DNA of 28,860 nucleotides from Flavobacteriaceae bacterium UBA6231 (lineage in GTDB: Bacteria > Bacteroidota > Bacteroidia > Flavobacteriales > Flavobacteriaceae): NCBI GenBank assembly GCA_002441545.1, contig DJWL01000199.1:21665-50524 (forward strand), in the 5' to 3' direction. Of the stretch, positions 1-8,652 are shown in pieces. The stretch's first letter is position 1; every line of letters begins with the position of its first letter. The notes beneath the pieces were generated by a model. The model was not told the DNA's origin. It saw only the letters and a program-made list of their open reading frames with translations, and ran no database searches. The position numbers were made by a program, and so were the translations under genes.

Positions 1-795
1 GGTTATGTTGGTGAAGATGTAGAAAGTATCTTAACAAGATTATTACAAGCGGCCGATTATAATTTAGAGAAAGCAGAAAAAGGGATTGTTTTTATTGATG
101 AGATTGATAAAATTGCTCGTAAAAGTGATAATCCATCTATTACTAGAGATGTTTCTGGTGAAGGTGTTCAACAAGCGTTATTAAAACTTCTTGAAGGTAC
201 AGTGGTTAATGTTCCACCTAAAGGAGGACGTAAGCATCCCGACCAAAAATTTATTGAGGTTAACACTGAAAATATTTTATTTATTGCTGGTGGTGCTTTT
301 GATGGTATAGAACGCCATATTTCTAGAAGATTAAATATGCAGGCTGTTGGTTATAGTGCTTCAATATCTGAAGATATTGTAGATAAAGATAATTTGCTTC
401 AATATATTATACCAAAAGATTTAAAGGATTTTGGTTTAATTCCAGAAATTATTGGACGTTTACCAGTGCTTACATATATGGATCCGTTAGATTCTAAAAC
501 ACTTCGCGCTATTCTAACTGAGCCTAAAAATGCTATTATTAAACAATATAAAAAATTGTTTTTAATGGATGATATTGATTTTAGTATTACTGATGGAGCC
601 TTAGATTATATAGTAAACAAAGCTGTTGAATATAAACTTGGAGCCAGAGGATTACGTTCATTATGCGAAGAAATTTTAACTGATGCCATGTTTGAGTTAC
701 CAAGCAGTAATGAAAAAAAATTGAATATAACTAAAATGTATGCTGAAGATAAAATATCAAAAACAACTATTAAAAAGTTAAAAGCAGTTTCTTAA
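1..795 (+). CDS. clpX: ATP-dependent Clp protease ATP-binding subunit ClpX (3' part)
   Basis: This is the C-terminal part of ClpX, the AAA+ unfoldase that feeds substrates into the ClpP peptidase in the cytoplasm. The gene is open at base 1, so the N-terminal zinc-binding domain and the Walker A motif lie upstream of the window. The first visible residues are GYVGEDVES, which hold the aromatic pore loop GYVG. The Walker B segment IVFIDEIDK follows, then GGRKHP (the RKH loop), and GARGLRS near the end is the sensor-2 arginine motif. The reading frame runs from base 1 to TAA at 793-795, and the first in-frame ATG-like start is internal and not real. The gene ends in a strong hairpin terminator. 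The family assignment is certain; the missing part is only a window edge, not a truncation. Confidence 0.97.
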   Translation, partial: GYVGEDVESILTRLLQAADYNLEKAEKGIVFIDEIDKIARKSDNPSITRDVSGEGVQQALLKLLEGTVVNVPPKGGRKHPDQKFIEVNTENILFIAGGAFDGIERHISRRLNMQAVGYSASISEDIVDKDNLLQYIIPKDLKDFGLIPEIIGRLPVLTYMDPLDSKTLRAILTEPKNAIIKQYKKLFLMDDIDFSITDGALDYIVNKAVEYKLGARGLRSLCEEILTDAMFELPSSNEKKLNITKMYAEDKISKTTIKKLKAVS

Positions 796-814
796 TTATA
801 TTTTAATATAAATA

Positions 815-848
815 TAAAAAAACCACTCTAGTTTTAGAGTGGTTTTTT
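815..848. terminator. Bidirectional intrinsic terminator after clpX
   Basis: AACCACTCTA (821-830) and TAGAGTGGTT (835-844) form a 10-bp stem with a 4-base loop. An A-run before it and a T-run after it make it usable from both strands, so it can serve clpX and also the convergent GH3 gene. The rest of the gap to 1028 is A+T-rich and holds nothing else I can support. Confidence 0.9.
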
Positions 849-1028
849 ATTTATGGATGTTAATTAATAATGGATATGCTAATTTTTAAATATGTGTTCT
901 TGTAATCTTTTTTAAAAGTATTTCTAATTAATTACTGCACAAAATATTTTTAATAATTTTAGATTAATGCTATATAAAAAGCGTTTAAAAACTTAATAAA
1001 ACATAATTGTTCGATAAACGGAAATCAG

Positions 1029-2543
1029 CTAAATATTTAACTTTAGCAGTTCATCGATATAATCTCTGGTATTTGAAAGTCTTGGCACTTTATGTTGGCC
1101 ACCAAGTTTGTTGTTTTGCTTTAACCAATCATAAAAAAGATTTTTTCTTCCAATATGAATAGCTGGTTTGTTAAGAGTAATATTATTATAACGTTTTGCT
1201 TCGTAATCTGAATTTAATGATTTAAGGGCATTATCAAATAATTCATTAAAGTAATCAATATCTTTTGGAGGTGTTTTAAATTCAATAATCCATTCATGTG
1301 CACCTTTTTCTTTACCTTTCATGAAAATGGGTGCAGCTGTATAATCTACAATTTCGGCATTAGTTTTTTTGCATACTTTTTTTAATGCTTCTTCTGCATT
1401 TTCAATAATGAGTTCTTCACCAAATACATTTATATGATGTTTTGTGCGTCCTGAAACTTTAATTCTATAAGGGTTTATGGAAGTAAAACGAATGGTATCA
1501 CCAATTTTATAACGCCATAATCCAGAATTAGTAGTTATAATTAGAGCATAATTTTTATTTAATTTCACATCGCTTAAAGGAATCACTTTTTGATCTTTAG
1601 TTCCATAAGTATCCATTGGGATAAACTCATAAAATATACCGTAATCTAACATGAGTAATAACTCACTTGAATTGTTTTGGTCTTGAATTGCGAAAAACCC
1701 TTCAGAGGCATTATAAATTTCGTAATACTTAAAATTTGATTTTGGTAGTATTTTTTTATACTGATCTTTATAAGGCGTAAAACTAACACCACCATGAAAA
1801 TATACTTCTAAATTTGGCCAAATATCGAATAAATTGTTTTTACCTGTAGTTTCTAATACATTATGAAGCAATACGAGCATCCAAGAAGGAACACCTGTTA
1901 AACTAGTTACATTTTCATTTCTGGTTTCATCAACAATAGCTTGCATTTTATATTCCCAATCACTCATTAAAGAGACTTTGCTGCTAGGAGTGCTACTAAA
2001 TTCTGCCCATAGTGGCATGTTATCAATTAAAATAGCAGATAAATCACCAAATACGGTACCATTTTCTCTATATAGTTCTTTGCTTCCGCCAAGTCTTAAG
2101 CTTTTTCCTGTAAACATTTGTGAGTTCTCGTTATTGTTGAGATACATGCATAATAGGTCCTTTCCAGCAGCATAATGGCAATCCTCCAATGATTCCATAC
2201 TAACAGGAATGAATTTGCTTTTGGCGTTTGTAGTACCACTAGATTTTGCAAACCATTTTATTGGTGTAGGCCAAAAAATATTGGTTTCTCCGTTTCGTGA
2301 TCTTTCAATAATATGTTGATATTCTTCGTATGTTGAAACAGGAATACGTTCAGCAAATGTTTCATAATTTTCTATAGAAGCAAAATCATATTTCTTGCCA
2401 ATTTGAGTGTCTTTTGCAGTCTCTATGAGGTTTATAAGTAATTCATTTTGTACTTCATTGGGATATTTTAAAAACAATTCAATTTGATGAAAGCGTTTTT
2501 TTAAAAACCAAGAAGCAATAGAATTTACTAAATCAATTGGCAT
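1029..2543 (-). CDS. GH3 (auxin-responsive promoter) family protein, putative acyl-adenylate/amide synthetase
   Basis: This 504-residue protein belongs to the GH3 superfamily, whose plant members adenylate a carboxylic acid and join it to an amino acid. The bacterial homologues are common in Bacteroidota but their substrates are not established. The ATP-binding loop is seen as SSGTTNAKSK (about residues 101-110). A second family motif, YNASEGFFAIQD, lies near the middle, and SGLWRYKIGDTIRF follows with the conserved Tyr/Asp of the adenylate-forming fold. The length is close to that usual for bacterial GH3 proteins, and no signal peptide is visible. The ATG at 2541-2543 is used. It is divergent from the DUF2797 gene with only 42 bases between the starts, which suggests shared regulation. 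The family is sure; the reaction here is inferred only. Confidence 0.9.
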   Translation of the reverse strand: MPIDLVNSIASWFLKKRFHQIELFLKYPNEVQNELLINLIETAKDTQIGKKYDFASIENYETFAERIPVSTYEEYQHIIERSRNGETNIFWPTPIKWFAKSSGTTNAKSKFIPVSMESLEDCHYAAGKDLLCMYLNNNENSQMFTGKSLRLGGSKELYRENGTVFGDLSAILIDNMPLWAEFSSTPSSKVSLMSDWEYKMQAIVDETRNENVTSLTGVPSWMLVLLHNVLETTGKNNLFDIWPNLEVYFHGGVSFTPYKDQYKKILPKSNFKYYEIYNASEGFFAIQDQNNSSELLLMLDYGIFYEFIPMDTYGTKDQKVIPLSDVKLNKNYALIITTNSGLWRYKIGDTIRFTSINPYRIKVSGRTKHHINVFGEELIIENAEEALKKVCKKTNAEIVDYTAAPIFMKGKEKGAHEWIIEFKTPPKDIDYFNELFDNALKSLNSDYEAKRYNNITLNKPAIHIGRKNLFYDWLKQNNKLGGQHKVPRLSNTRDYIDELLKLNI

Positions 2544-2555
2544 ATTTATGTTATA

Positions 2556-2569
2556 TTTAAGATCTTAAA
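2556..2569. promoter_or_regulatory. 14-bp perfect palindrome between divergent starts
   Basis: TTTAAGATCTTAAA is a perfect palindrome centred almost midway in the 42-base gap between the GH3 and DUF2797 start codons. On the minus strand a near -7 box, TATTTTTA, overlaps its right edge. It may be an operator or simply part of back-to-back promoters; the sequence alone cannot decide. Confidence 0.3.
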
Positions 2570-2585
2570 AATAACACTTTTTTTC

Positions 2586-3383
2586 ATGACTTTTGAAGGC
2601 GTTTTAACAAAAATGGAAACGGAGTTTTCGCAACCTATTCAATACTATTTAGTATTTGAAAATGACTTTATAAGCATGAATCAGTTGTTAGATAAAACCA
2701 TTACCATTCAATTTGTTAAATACCAATGTTTAAACTGTGGTTTGGATAAACCCATATACAGGCAAGGATTTTGTAAAAGTTGTTTTTATGAAATTCCACA
2801 AGCGGCAGATTGGATAATGCGCCCAGAATTAAGTACAGCTCATTTAGATAAAGAAGACCGTGATTTACAGTATGAAAAAAAAATTCAGTTACAACCACAT
2901 ATTGTGTATTTGGCAAATTCAAGCAACGTAAAAGTTGGTGTAACCAGAAAAAGTCAAGTACCAACACGTTGGATTGATCAAGGTGCTCATGAAGCTATTG
3001 AGATTGTTGAGGTTCCTAACCGATATTTAGCAGGAATTACAGAAGTTGCCTTGAAAGATTTTGTATCTGACAAAACCAATTGGAGAACCATGTTGAAAAA
3101 TGACATTAAGGATGAAGATTTAGTTGAATGGCGAGAACGCTTGAAGCAATATATTCCTGATGAAGTTAAAGACTATTTTATAGAAACCAATACCGAAACA
3201 AATTTAAATTTTCCTGTTATAAAATATCCTGTAAAACCCAATAGCTTAAATTTGGAGAAAGAAAAGGAATATACTGGAAAATTGGTTGGTATTAAAGGAC
3301 AGTACCTCATTTTTGATGATGATACCGTTTTTAATATTCGTGGAAACGAAGGTTTGGTTGTAAAAATTAGTTTACCTAGTTAA
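2586..3383 (+). CDS. DUF2797 domain-containing zinc-ribbon protein with a GIY-YIG-like core
   Basis: This 265-residue protein matches the flavobacterial DUF2797 family, whose function is unknown. A zinc-ribbon-like cluster is visible: Cys48-x2-Cys51 and Cys63-x2-Cys66, eleven residues apart. After it, residues 105-134 contain HIVYLA, then KVGVTR and a following Arg with IDQGA. This order resembles the core of GIY-YIG nucleases of the T5orf172 type (a VY strand, a KIG-x-T-R strand, then an Arg-bearing helix), and Glu153 could be the catalytic Glu. That link is my inference from the pattern, not a known assignment. The ATG at 2586 fits the conserved N-terminus (MTFEGVLTKM). The gene is divergent from GH3 and its 3' end overlaps the convergent AsmA gene by 8 bases. 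Confidence 0.85.
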   Translation: MTFEGVLTKMETEFSQPIQYYLVFENDFISMNQLLDKTITIQFVKYQCLNCGLDKPIYRQGFCKSCFYEIPQAADWIMRPELSTAHLDKEDRDLQYEKKIQLQPHIVYLANSSNVKVGVTRKSQVPTRWIDQGAHEAIEIVEVPNRYLAGITEVALKDFVSDKTNWRTMLKNDIKDEDLVEWRERLKQYIPDEVKDYFIETNTETNLNFPVIKYPVKPNSLNLEKEKEYTGKLVGIKGQYLIFDDDTVFNIRGNEGLVVKISLPS

Positions 3384-6018
3384 TTGTATCTTTTTTCTTT
3401 TTCTTACCACTTAACAAACCGCCAAGAACATTTTTAATTTCACTTTGTACAGTGCTACCAGTTGTTGTCTTGGTAGAATCTGTTTGCGTTGTTTTTGTTT
3501 CAGTACTTTGAGCTTCAGTAGTTTTTGAATTACCACCTATTAATCCGCTAAGCAAATCATTTACTTTACTTTTTCCTTGATTTAATAACTTTTGTTTTTC
3601 AACCTCAATTAATTGATTAGTTAAGTTTGAAATGCCGCTTGTTAAATCTGTTTTAACGGATGGATTTGTGTATGTTCCGGTAATATTTGCTGTTACTGGA
3701 ATAGAAATATTATTTGCTGAAGCATCATCAATTTTTCCAATTAAGCGGTTCACATCACTTCCTAAATATTTAGCAGGTACATTAAATACAGCATTGTATG
3801 ACAGGGTTTTATCAAAATTATGATTTCCTGAAACTTCTATGTCTATGTCTTGATATTTAATATGGAAAGGTTTTACACTTACTTTACCATCACTAAATTC
3901 AAATTTGGTTTTTAAATCGTTTAGGTCAATTTTTTTAAAATCAACAAAGTTTAAAGCACTTCCCAGTTTATTTAAAACTTCAGCATTTAATGGGTTAATG
4001 GTAGATGATAAAACTTCAGCCAAAGCACCACCTGATAAGGAGTTTAAATTTGGTGTAAAATCATCGCCTAAATTACCTTTTAAATTAATTTCTGTATTTA
4101 ATTTTCCTTGAATGGCTTTAGCAATTGGCGCTATATTTTGTAATAATTCAAAACCTTGAAATGATTGTGCAATATCAAAACTTTTAATACCTAAATCCAT
4201 ATTGAAAGTAGGGACATCTGTTTTTGTTGACACTAAACCAGTGACAGCAAGTTGGCCATCAAAAAGGTCAGAAGTTAAGTTTTGTAAAATTACCTGCTCA
4301 TCTTTAATAATTAAAGATCCTTTTACATTTTTAAGTTGCAAGTTATCATATTTAACCGTGTTAGCTTGGGCGTTAATTGTGCAATCTAAAAATGCTGGAA
4401 TTTTAAGTGATTCAGTTGTTGAAGGTTTGTTTTCTGCAGTCTCTGGTTTATCATCAGTCATAAAATCACTTACTGCAAATGTGTTAGAATTTAAATTGAA
4501 ATTTCCTTGAAGCGGTTTGTCACTTAATAAAAATCCTAATAATCCTTTAATGCTTCCAGTAGCGTTTAAATCGCTAGTGCCAGTTTTTGCAATGAATTGG
4601 TTTAAGGTTACATTTTCATTATTGAACGTTAGTTTGGCTTCAGAAATTTGAATTGGATTTGCTAAGGATTCTGAAGAGAAATTAAAACCACTTAAACTCA
4701 TGGAACCACTATTTTTAATGCGTTCATAGGCATTAGTTTCAATAGCATCCATATCAAAAACTGTATTAAGTTTAGCTTTTAAAATACCACTTAAACCATT
4801 TTCTAATTCAATAGGATAAGCTTTTGAAATATTTGCTAGGTTTAGAGTGCCATCAATATTTGCATTTACAAGCATATTGCCTGTTAAGTTTTTAACGGTT
4901 GCAGACGATTTAAAAACATCTTGATCAATCTTAAAATCTAGAGCGTTAATATTAACGTAGGTATCATCAGCTTTACCAGTTGTGTTCTTTATTGAAGTGT
5001 TAATATTTATGTTTTCGACACGTTTTGGTAAGTCTGGATATTTAAATGATGCATTATTTGAAGCAATATTAATATCTAAGGTTGGTATGGTTTCTTCTGA
5101 AACGATTCCTTTTATGATACCTTTAATTTTAAAGTTGCCTGTGGTTTCAACATTTTCAATGTTTTTTGAATAGGCTTCTGGTATTACAGCTAAAAAGTCT
5201 TTGAATGTAGAGCCTGGGTTTTCAAAAGAAATATCAACTTCTTGCGAATCTTCTAACATTTTTACAAAACCATGAAACTCTATAGGCAATTGATTGATAT
5301 AACCTTTATTTTCTTTAAACGTGTAAATACTATTGGTTAAATCTAGACCAATTAAAGCATCTAATTTTATGGAGTTGTTATTTAAATAGTTAGTGCTATC
5401 CATAGTAAAACTTATATGAGCATCACTCTTTGTGTCTAATTCTGATTTGTCTGCTGAGAAAATTCCTTTGCCTTCATGATTTAATTCAGACACATAAATT
5501 TTCATTTTTGAAACCTCGTCAATATAAGCTAATGCACTATTTTTTATTCTATAATCTTTAATGTCAAATGAAAAGTTACTGCTTTTTGTAGATGACACAT
5601 CAGTAGTTTCATCTGCTTTTGCAATATCATAATTTGTATTTCCAAAAGTGTCAGTTTTTAAGGTTAACATAGCCTCATCAACCGAAATAGAATTTATAAT
5701 GATGGGTTCTTCTTCTGTATTTTTAAACAATTCTTTAATAGACATGGTAAATGATATGTCTTTTACAGTAACGAAGGTTTCATCTTCAAAAGGCTTAAAA
5801 TTTGTAATTTTTAAATCACTTACGGTTACATGTGCCTTTGGAAAACTTCTTAAAAAACTTAAACTAACATCTGCAAACTCTACATGAGCGTTAATGTTAT
5901 CGTTGATAAGTTCTTTAATTATATTCTTGATTTGCGATTGAAATAAAAAAGGCGCAATAATCAACAAAATGATAATACTGAGTAAAGAAATTCCGGTAAT
6001 TTTTAATATTTTCTTCAT
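3376..6018 (-). CDS. AsmA-like envelope protein
   Basis: This 880-residue protein is an AsmA/TamB-type repeating beta-groove protein. Members are anchored in the inner membrane and are thought to bridge the periplasm and help move phospholipids to the outer membrane. A single N-terminal membrane anchor is visible (about residues 6-26, ILKITGISLLSIIILLIIAP), followed by a long periplasmic part rich in short beta-strand-like segments. The AsmA-like C-terminal region lies around residues 550-800, with DFKKIDLNDLKTKFEFSDGK as a typical stretch. The tail after it is low-complexity Thr/Gln/Ser/Lys and ends in a run of five lysines. The stop codon lies inside the 3' end of the DUF2797 gene. Which lipid or partner it handles cannot be said. 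Confidence 0.88.
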   Translation of the reverse strand: MKKILKITGISLLSIIILLIIAPFLFQSQIKNIIKELINDNINAHVEFADVSLSFLRSFPKAHVTVSDLKITNFKPFEDETFVTVKDISFTMSIKELFKNTEEEPIIINSISVDEAMLTLKTDTFGNTNYDIAKADETTDVSSTKSSNFSFDIKDYRIKNSALAYIDEVSKMKIYVSELNHEGKGIFSADKSELDTKSDAHISFTMDSTNYLNNNSIKLDALIGLDLTNSIYTFKENKGYINQLPIEFHGFVKMLEDSQEVDISFENPGSTFKDFLAVIPEAYSKNIENVETTGNFKIKGIIKGIVSEETIPTLDINIASNNASFKYPDLPKRVENININTSIKNTTGKADDTYVNINALDFKIDQDVFKSSATVKNLTGNMLVNANIDGTLNLANISKAYPIELENGLSGILKAKLNTVFDMDAIETNAYERIKNSGSMSLSGFNFSSESLANPIQISEAKLTFNNENVTLNQFIAKTGTSDLNATGSIKGLLGFLLSDKPLQGNFNLNSNTFAVSDFMTDDKPETAENKPSTTESLKIPAFLDCTINAQANTVKYDNLQLKNVKGSLIIKDEQVILQNLTSDLFDGQLAVTGLVSTKTDVPTFNMDLGIKSFDIAQSFQGFELLQNIAPIAKAIQGKLNTEINLKGNLGDDFTPNLNSLSGGALAEVLSSTINPLNAEVLNKLGSALNFVDFKKIDLNDLKTKFEFSDGKVSVKPFHIKYQDIDIEVSGNHNFDKTLSYNAVFNVPAKYLGSDVNRLIGKIDDASANNISIPVTANITGTYTNPSVKTDLTSGISNLTNQLIEVEKQKLLNQGKSKVNDLLSGLIGGNSKTTEAQSTETKTTQTDSTKTTTGSTVQSEIKNVLGGLLSGKKKKKDTIN

Positions 6019-6112
6019 AAGAAAAGGGTATTAAATATATACGCAAAGATGAGGCTAAAAGATGTAGTCTGTATTATATTAAATATAAGTTTTGCAAAAA
6101 TTTAACACGTTT

Positions 6113-6817
6113 TTACAACAACTCAATTTCTTCATTCACTTTTAAATTGAATCGTCTTTTAAATAAATAAACACCTAAATATAAAAAAGGCGTGTCACAA
6201 GCAGCAATAATGGCTTTAAATATAAAACCAGCTACTAACAAACCTTGAAATTTACTCCATTCAATAATGCCAAAAGAACACAGTAAAACCAAAATTGTTA
6301 AAGTGTCAACAAACTGAGAAGAAAACGTTGAAAAATTATTTCGAATCCATAGGTGTTTACCTTTTGTAACACGTTTCCAGAAATGATAAATTTGAATATC
6401 GATAAACTGAGCAAATAAATATGCCAGCATACTTGCAAAAACGGCTAAAGCTGTATTTCCAAATACGGTTGAAAACATACTGTCTGTTACAGGTGACCAA
6501 CTGGTTGCAGGAACAGCATTTGACACCAAGACAATTAATAACGAAAAAAGTGAAGCAAAAATCCCAATGACTACAATATCATTAGCGCGTTTTTTGCCAT
6601 AAATTTCACTGATTAAATCGGTTATTAAAAAAGTGATTGGATACGGTAGAATTCCAACAGAAATTTCGAAAAGGTTGGTGCCAAAAATCTCAATATTAAA
6701 CGGGTACCAATAAAAAAATTTTTGAAAAATTAAGTTTGAAACCACCAAAGACGTTATAAAAAGTGCTCCTAAAAGCATATAAATTCTTTGTGCAGCAAGC
6801 TTATCTTTTAATGTCAT
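6113..6817 (-). CDS. Queuosine precursor transporter (YhhQ/QPTR family)
   Basis: This 234-residue integral membrane protein belongs to the VUT/YhhQ family, which imports queuosine precursors such as preQ0, preQ1 or queuine for tRNA modification. About six hydrophobic segments are visible. The family hallmarks are the N-terminal segment with Lys-Phe-Phe followed by FEISVGILPYPITFLITD, and later the polar-in-membrane stretches FAQFIDIQIYHFWKR and QFVDTLTILV. The length is normal. No queuosine synthesis gene lies nearby, so which precursor is taken up is open. It is read from ATG at 6815-6817, divergent from the FolK fusion gene. The 94-base gap to the downstream AsmA gene on the same strand shows no terminator, so co-transcription is possible. 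Confidence 0.9.
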   Translation of the reverse strand: MTLKDKLAAQRIYMLLGALFITSLVVSNLIFQKFFYWYPFNIEIFGTNLFEISVGILPYPITFLITDLISEIYGKKRANDIVVIGIFASLFSLLIVLVSNAVPATSWSPVTDSMFSTVFGNTALAVFASMLAYLFAQFIDIQIYHFWKRVTKGKHLWIRNNFSTFSSQFVDTLTILVLLCSFGIIEWSKFQGLLVAGFIFKAIIAACDTPFLYLGVYLFKRRFNLKVNEEIELL

Positions 6818-6839
6818 AGAAACTTATTAACAGTTTTAA

Positions 6840-6847
6840 CAAATATA
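6840..6847 (-). promoter_or_regulatory. Predicted -7 box for the queuosine precursor transporter
   Basis: On the minus strand the sequence reads TATATTTG, an exact match to the Bacteroidota -7 consensus TAnnTTTG, about 23 bases upstream of the ATG. No clear TTG -33 element is seen at the expected spacing, so the call is tentative. Confidence 0.35.
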
Positions 6848-6886
6848 GAATAAAGTGATTTTCTTTTAGTTATTTTGTCAGATATT

Positions 6887-8020
6887 ATGATACCATCTCA
6901 CATTGCATACATATCATTAGGAAGTAATAAAGGCGATCGATTTAAAAATCTTCAAGACGCTACAGACTTAATCCATCTTAAAATTGGTAGAGTTGACATT
7001 ATTTCAAAAGTTTATAATAGTCCAGCTTTTGGTTTTGAAAGTGCCGATTTTTTAAACACATGTATTAGGTTAGAAACTCAACTTCAGGCTAAAGATGTTT
7101 TAAAAGAATTACTTGCCATTGAAAAAAAATTGGGTAGAATAAGGACAAAAAAGAAAGGTTATGAAGCCAGAATTATAGATTTGGATATTATTTTTTATGA
7201 TGACGAAATTATAGCAACAAAAGCGCTTCAAGTACCTCACCCAGAAATGTGCAAACGTAAGTTTGTACTGCAACCATTGCATGATATGGCTCCAAAAACA
7301 ATGCATCCTGAATTGAAACAAGATATTACAGAATTATTGCAAAACTGTGAGGATACAAGTAGCATAGAACCAATTAATATTTGGTTAAAAAACCCAAGTA
7401 AAAAACATAATTTTTCAAAGTATAATTATATTGCTATTGAAGGAAATATTGGCGCAGGAAAAACAAGTTTGGCAAATAAAATTGCACACGATTTTAATGC
7501 AAAACTTATTTTAGAACGCTTTGCTGACAACCCATTTTTACCTAAATTTTATGAAGATGCGCAACGTTATGCGTTTACATTGGAAATGTCTTTTTTAGCA
7601 GATCGTTACCAACAAATTTCTGATGATTTATCTCAGTTAGATTTATTTAAAGATTTTATTGTGAGTGATTATGATGTGTTTAAATCACTTATTTTTTCGA
7701 AAATAACCTTACTTGAAGATGAGTTTAAGTTGTACAGAAAACTGTTTTATTTGATGTACAAGGATTTACGAAAACCCGATTTATATGTGTATCTATATCA
7801 AAACACCGAACGTCTTCAAGAAAATATAAAAAAACGCGGACGCGATTACGAACAGAATATCGCTAACGAGTATCTCGAAAAAATAAATGCAGGTTACTTA
7901 GAGTTTTTAAAAAGTCAACCAGACTTTAATGTAAAAATAATTGATATTTCTGATAAGGATTTTATAGAAAACCGAGAAGATTATTTAAGTATTTTGGATG
8001 CTATTTGTGGGGAAAAATAG
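6887..8020 (+). CDS. folK: FolK (HPPK) fused to a deoxynucleoside kinase
   Basis: This protein is a two-domain fusion of about 377 residues. The N-terminal half (about 5-165) is 6-hydroxymethyl-7,8-dihydropterin pyrophosphokinase of folate synthesis, with SLGSNKGDR at the start and the signature ARIIDLDIIFYDD followed by VPHPEM. The C-terminal half (about 178-377) is a deoxynucleoside kinase of the dCK/dGK type: P-loop EGNIGAGKTSL (185-195), the DRYQQ region, and a lid motif KKRGRDYEQNI. It would phosphorylate salvaged deoxynucleosides; substrate choice cannot be read here, though related aquatic flavobacterial enzymes prefer deoxyadenosine as I recall. A TTG at 6875 would add four residues, but the ATG at 6887 fits HPPK N-termini better and is chosen. 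The fusion is in frame and both domains keep their key residues. Confidence 0.93.
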   Translation: MIPSHIAYISLGSNKGDRFKNLQDATDLIHLKIGRVDIISKVYNSPAFGFESADFLNTCIRLETQLQAKDVLKELLAIEKKLGRIRTKKKGYEARIIDLDIIFYDDEIIATKALQVPHPEMCKRKFVLQPLHDMAPKTMHPELKQDITELLQNCEDTSSIEPINIWLKNPSKKHNFSKYNYIAIEGNIGAGKTSLANKIAHDFNAKLILERFADNPFLPKFYEDAQRYAFTLEMSFLADRYQQISDDLSQLDLFKDFIVSDYDVFKSLIFSKITLLEDEFKLYRKLFYLMYKDLRKPDLYVYLYQNTERLQENIKKRGRDYEQNIANEYLEKINAGYLEFLKSQPDFNVKIIDISDKDFIENREDYLSILDAICGEK

Positions 8021-8061
8021 AGCTTGCTTGTTGACTTATAGATTACAATTTTTTTAACCTT

Positions 8062-8090
8062 GTTAGATTAAAAACTTTTCTAACATTTTT
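8062..8090 (+). terminator. Possible weak terminator after the FolK fusion gene
   Basis: GTTAGA (8062-8067) and TCTAAC (8079-8084) can pair across an 11-base loop and are followed by ATTTTT. The stem is short, so this is a weak candidate in the gap between convergent genes. Confidence 0.35.
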
Positions 8091-8122
8091 GAATTTTCTT
8101 TTCTTAAGTACTTCGCTTTGAG

Positions 8123-8602
8123 TTATTTTATTTCCTCTATTTGAAAACCACCAAGTCCGTTTCCTTTCATATGGTCTTTAAACCAAGCGGGTTCTTCAAT
8201 TTGATGTGTGTATATGTAATCGGCTATTTGCTCAACAACACCTTCAGGAAATTGTTGTTTTGGCATGACTCCAAATCGTCTGACCGCACCATATAATTTC
8301 GCTTTTTCTTGCGTTGGATTTTTGGCATATGCTACAACTTGATTTATAAATTCTTCTTTAGTTGTTTGGTCATTTATATAGCGAGTTTTTATTGCTATCA
8401 TTGGAGGAGCGATTCTTCCATTGTTTTCTGGTATTTTTGGGTTATGGCATACATAGCAATAGGTTTCTAATAATTTTTTTCCTGGATGTTCAGTTTTCAA
8501 GCCATAAGATGGCTCTTTATAAACGGTTTTATAAACTTGTTTTCCTTGTTTATTGCAACTAAATACAAGAAGTGAAATTGCAAGTAATTTAATTAATTTC
8601 AT
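8123..8602 (-). CDS. Small monoheme cytochrome c lipoprotein
   Basis: This 159-residue protein is an exported class I-type cytochrome c. The N-terminus is a lipoprotein signal, with a hydrophobic stretch ending in LLVFSC so that Cys16 would carry the lipid. One heme-binding CxxCH motif is present (CYVCH, residues 49-53). Met113 in GVMPKQ is the likely axial ligand, with Met68 in APPM as an alternative. It would transfer electrons at the periplasmic face of a membrane, but its partner is not evident from the neighbours. The length suits a single-domain cytochrome. It lies downstream of the RNA methyltransferase gene on the same strand, separated by 129 bases that hold an inverted repeat, so it probably has its own promoter. 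Confidence 0.88.
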   Translation of the reverse strand: MKLIKLLAISLLVFSCNKQGKQVYKTVYKEPSYGLKTEHPGKKLLETYCYVCHNPKIPENNGRIAPPMIAIKTRYINDQTTKEEFINQVVAYAKNPTQEKAKLYGAVRRFGVMPKQQFPEGVVEQIADYIYTHQIEEPAWFKDHMKGNGLGGFQIEEIK

Positions 8603-8652
8603 AAGTAATAATTATTACTACAAATATCATATTAAACAATTACTTAGAGCGT

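Noticed and set aside
6875..6886. TTG-started four-residue extension of the FolK fusion
   Set aside because: The ATG at 6887 already gives a normal HPPK N-terminus, and TTG is a rarer start; it cannot be fully excluded.
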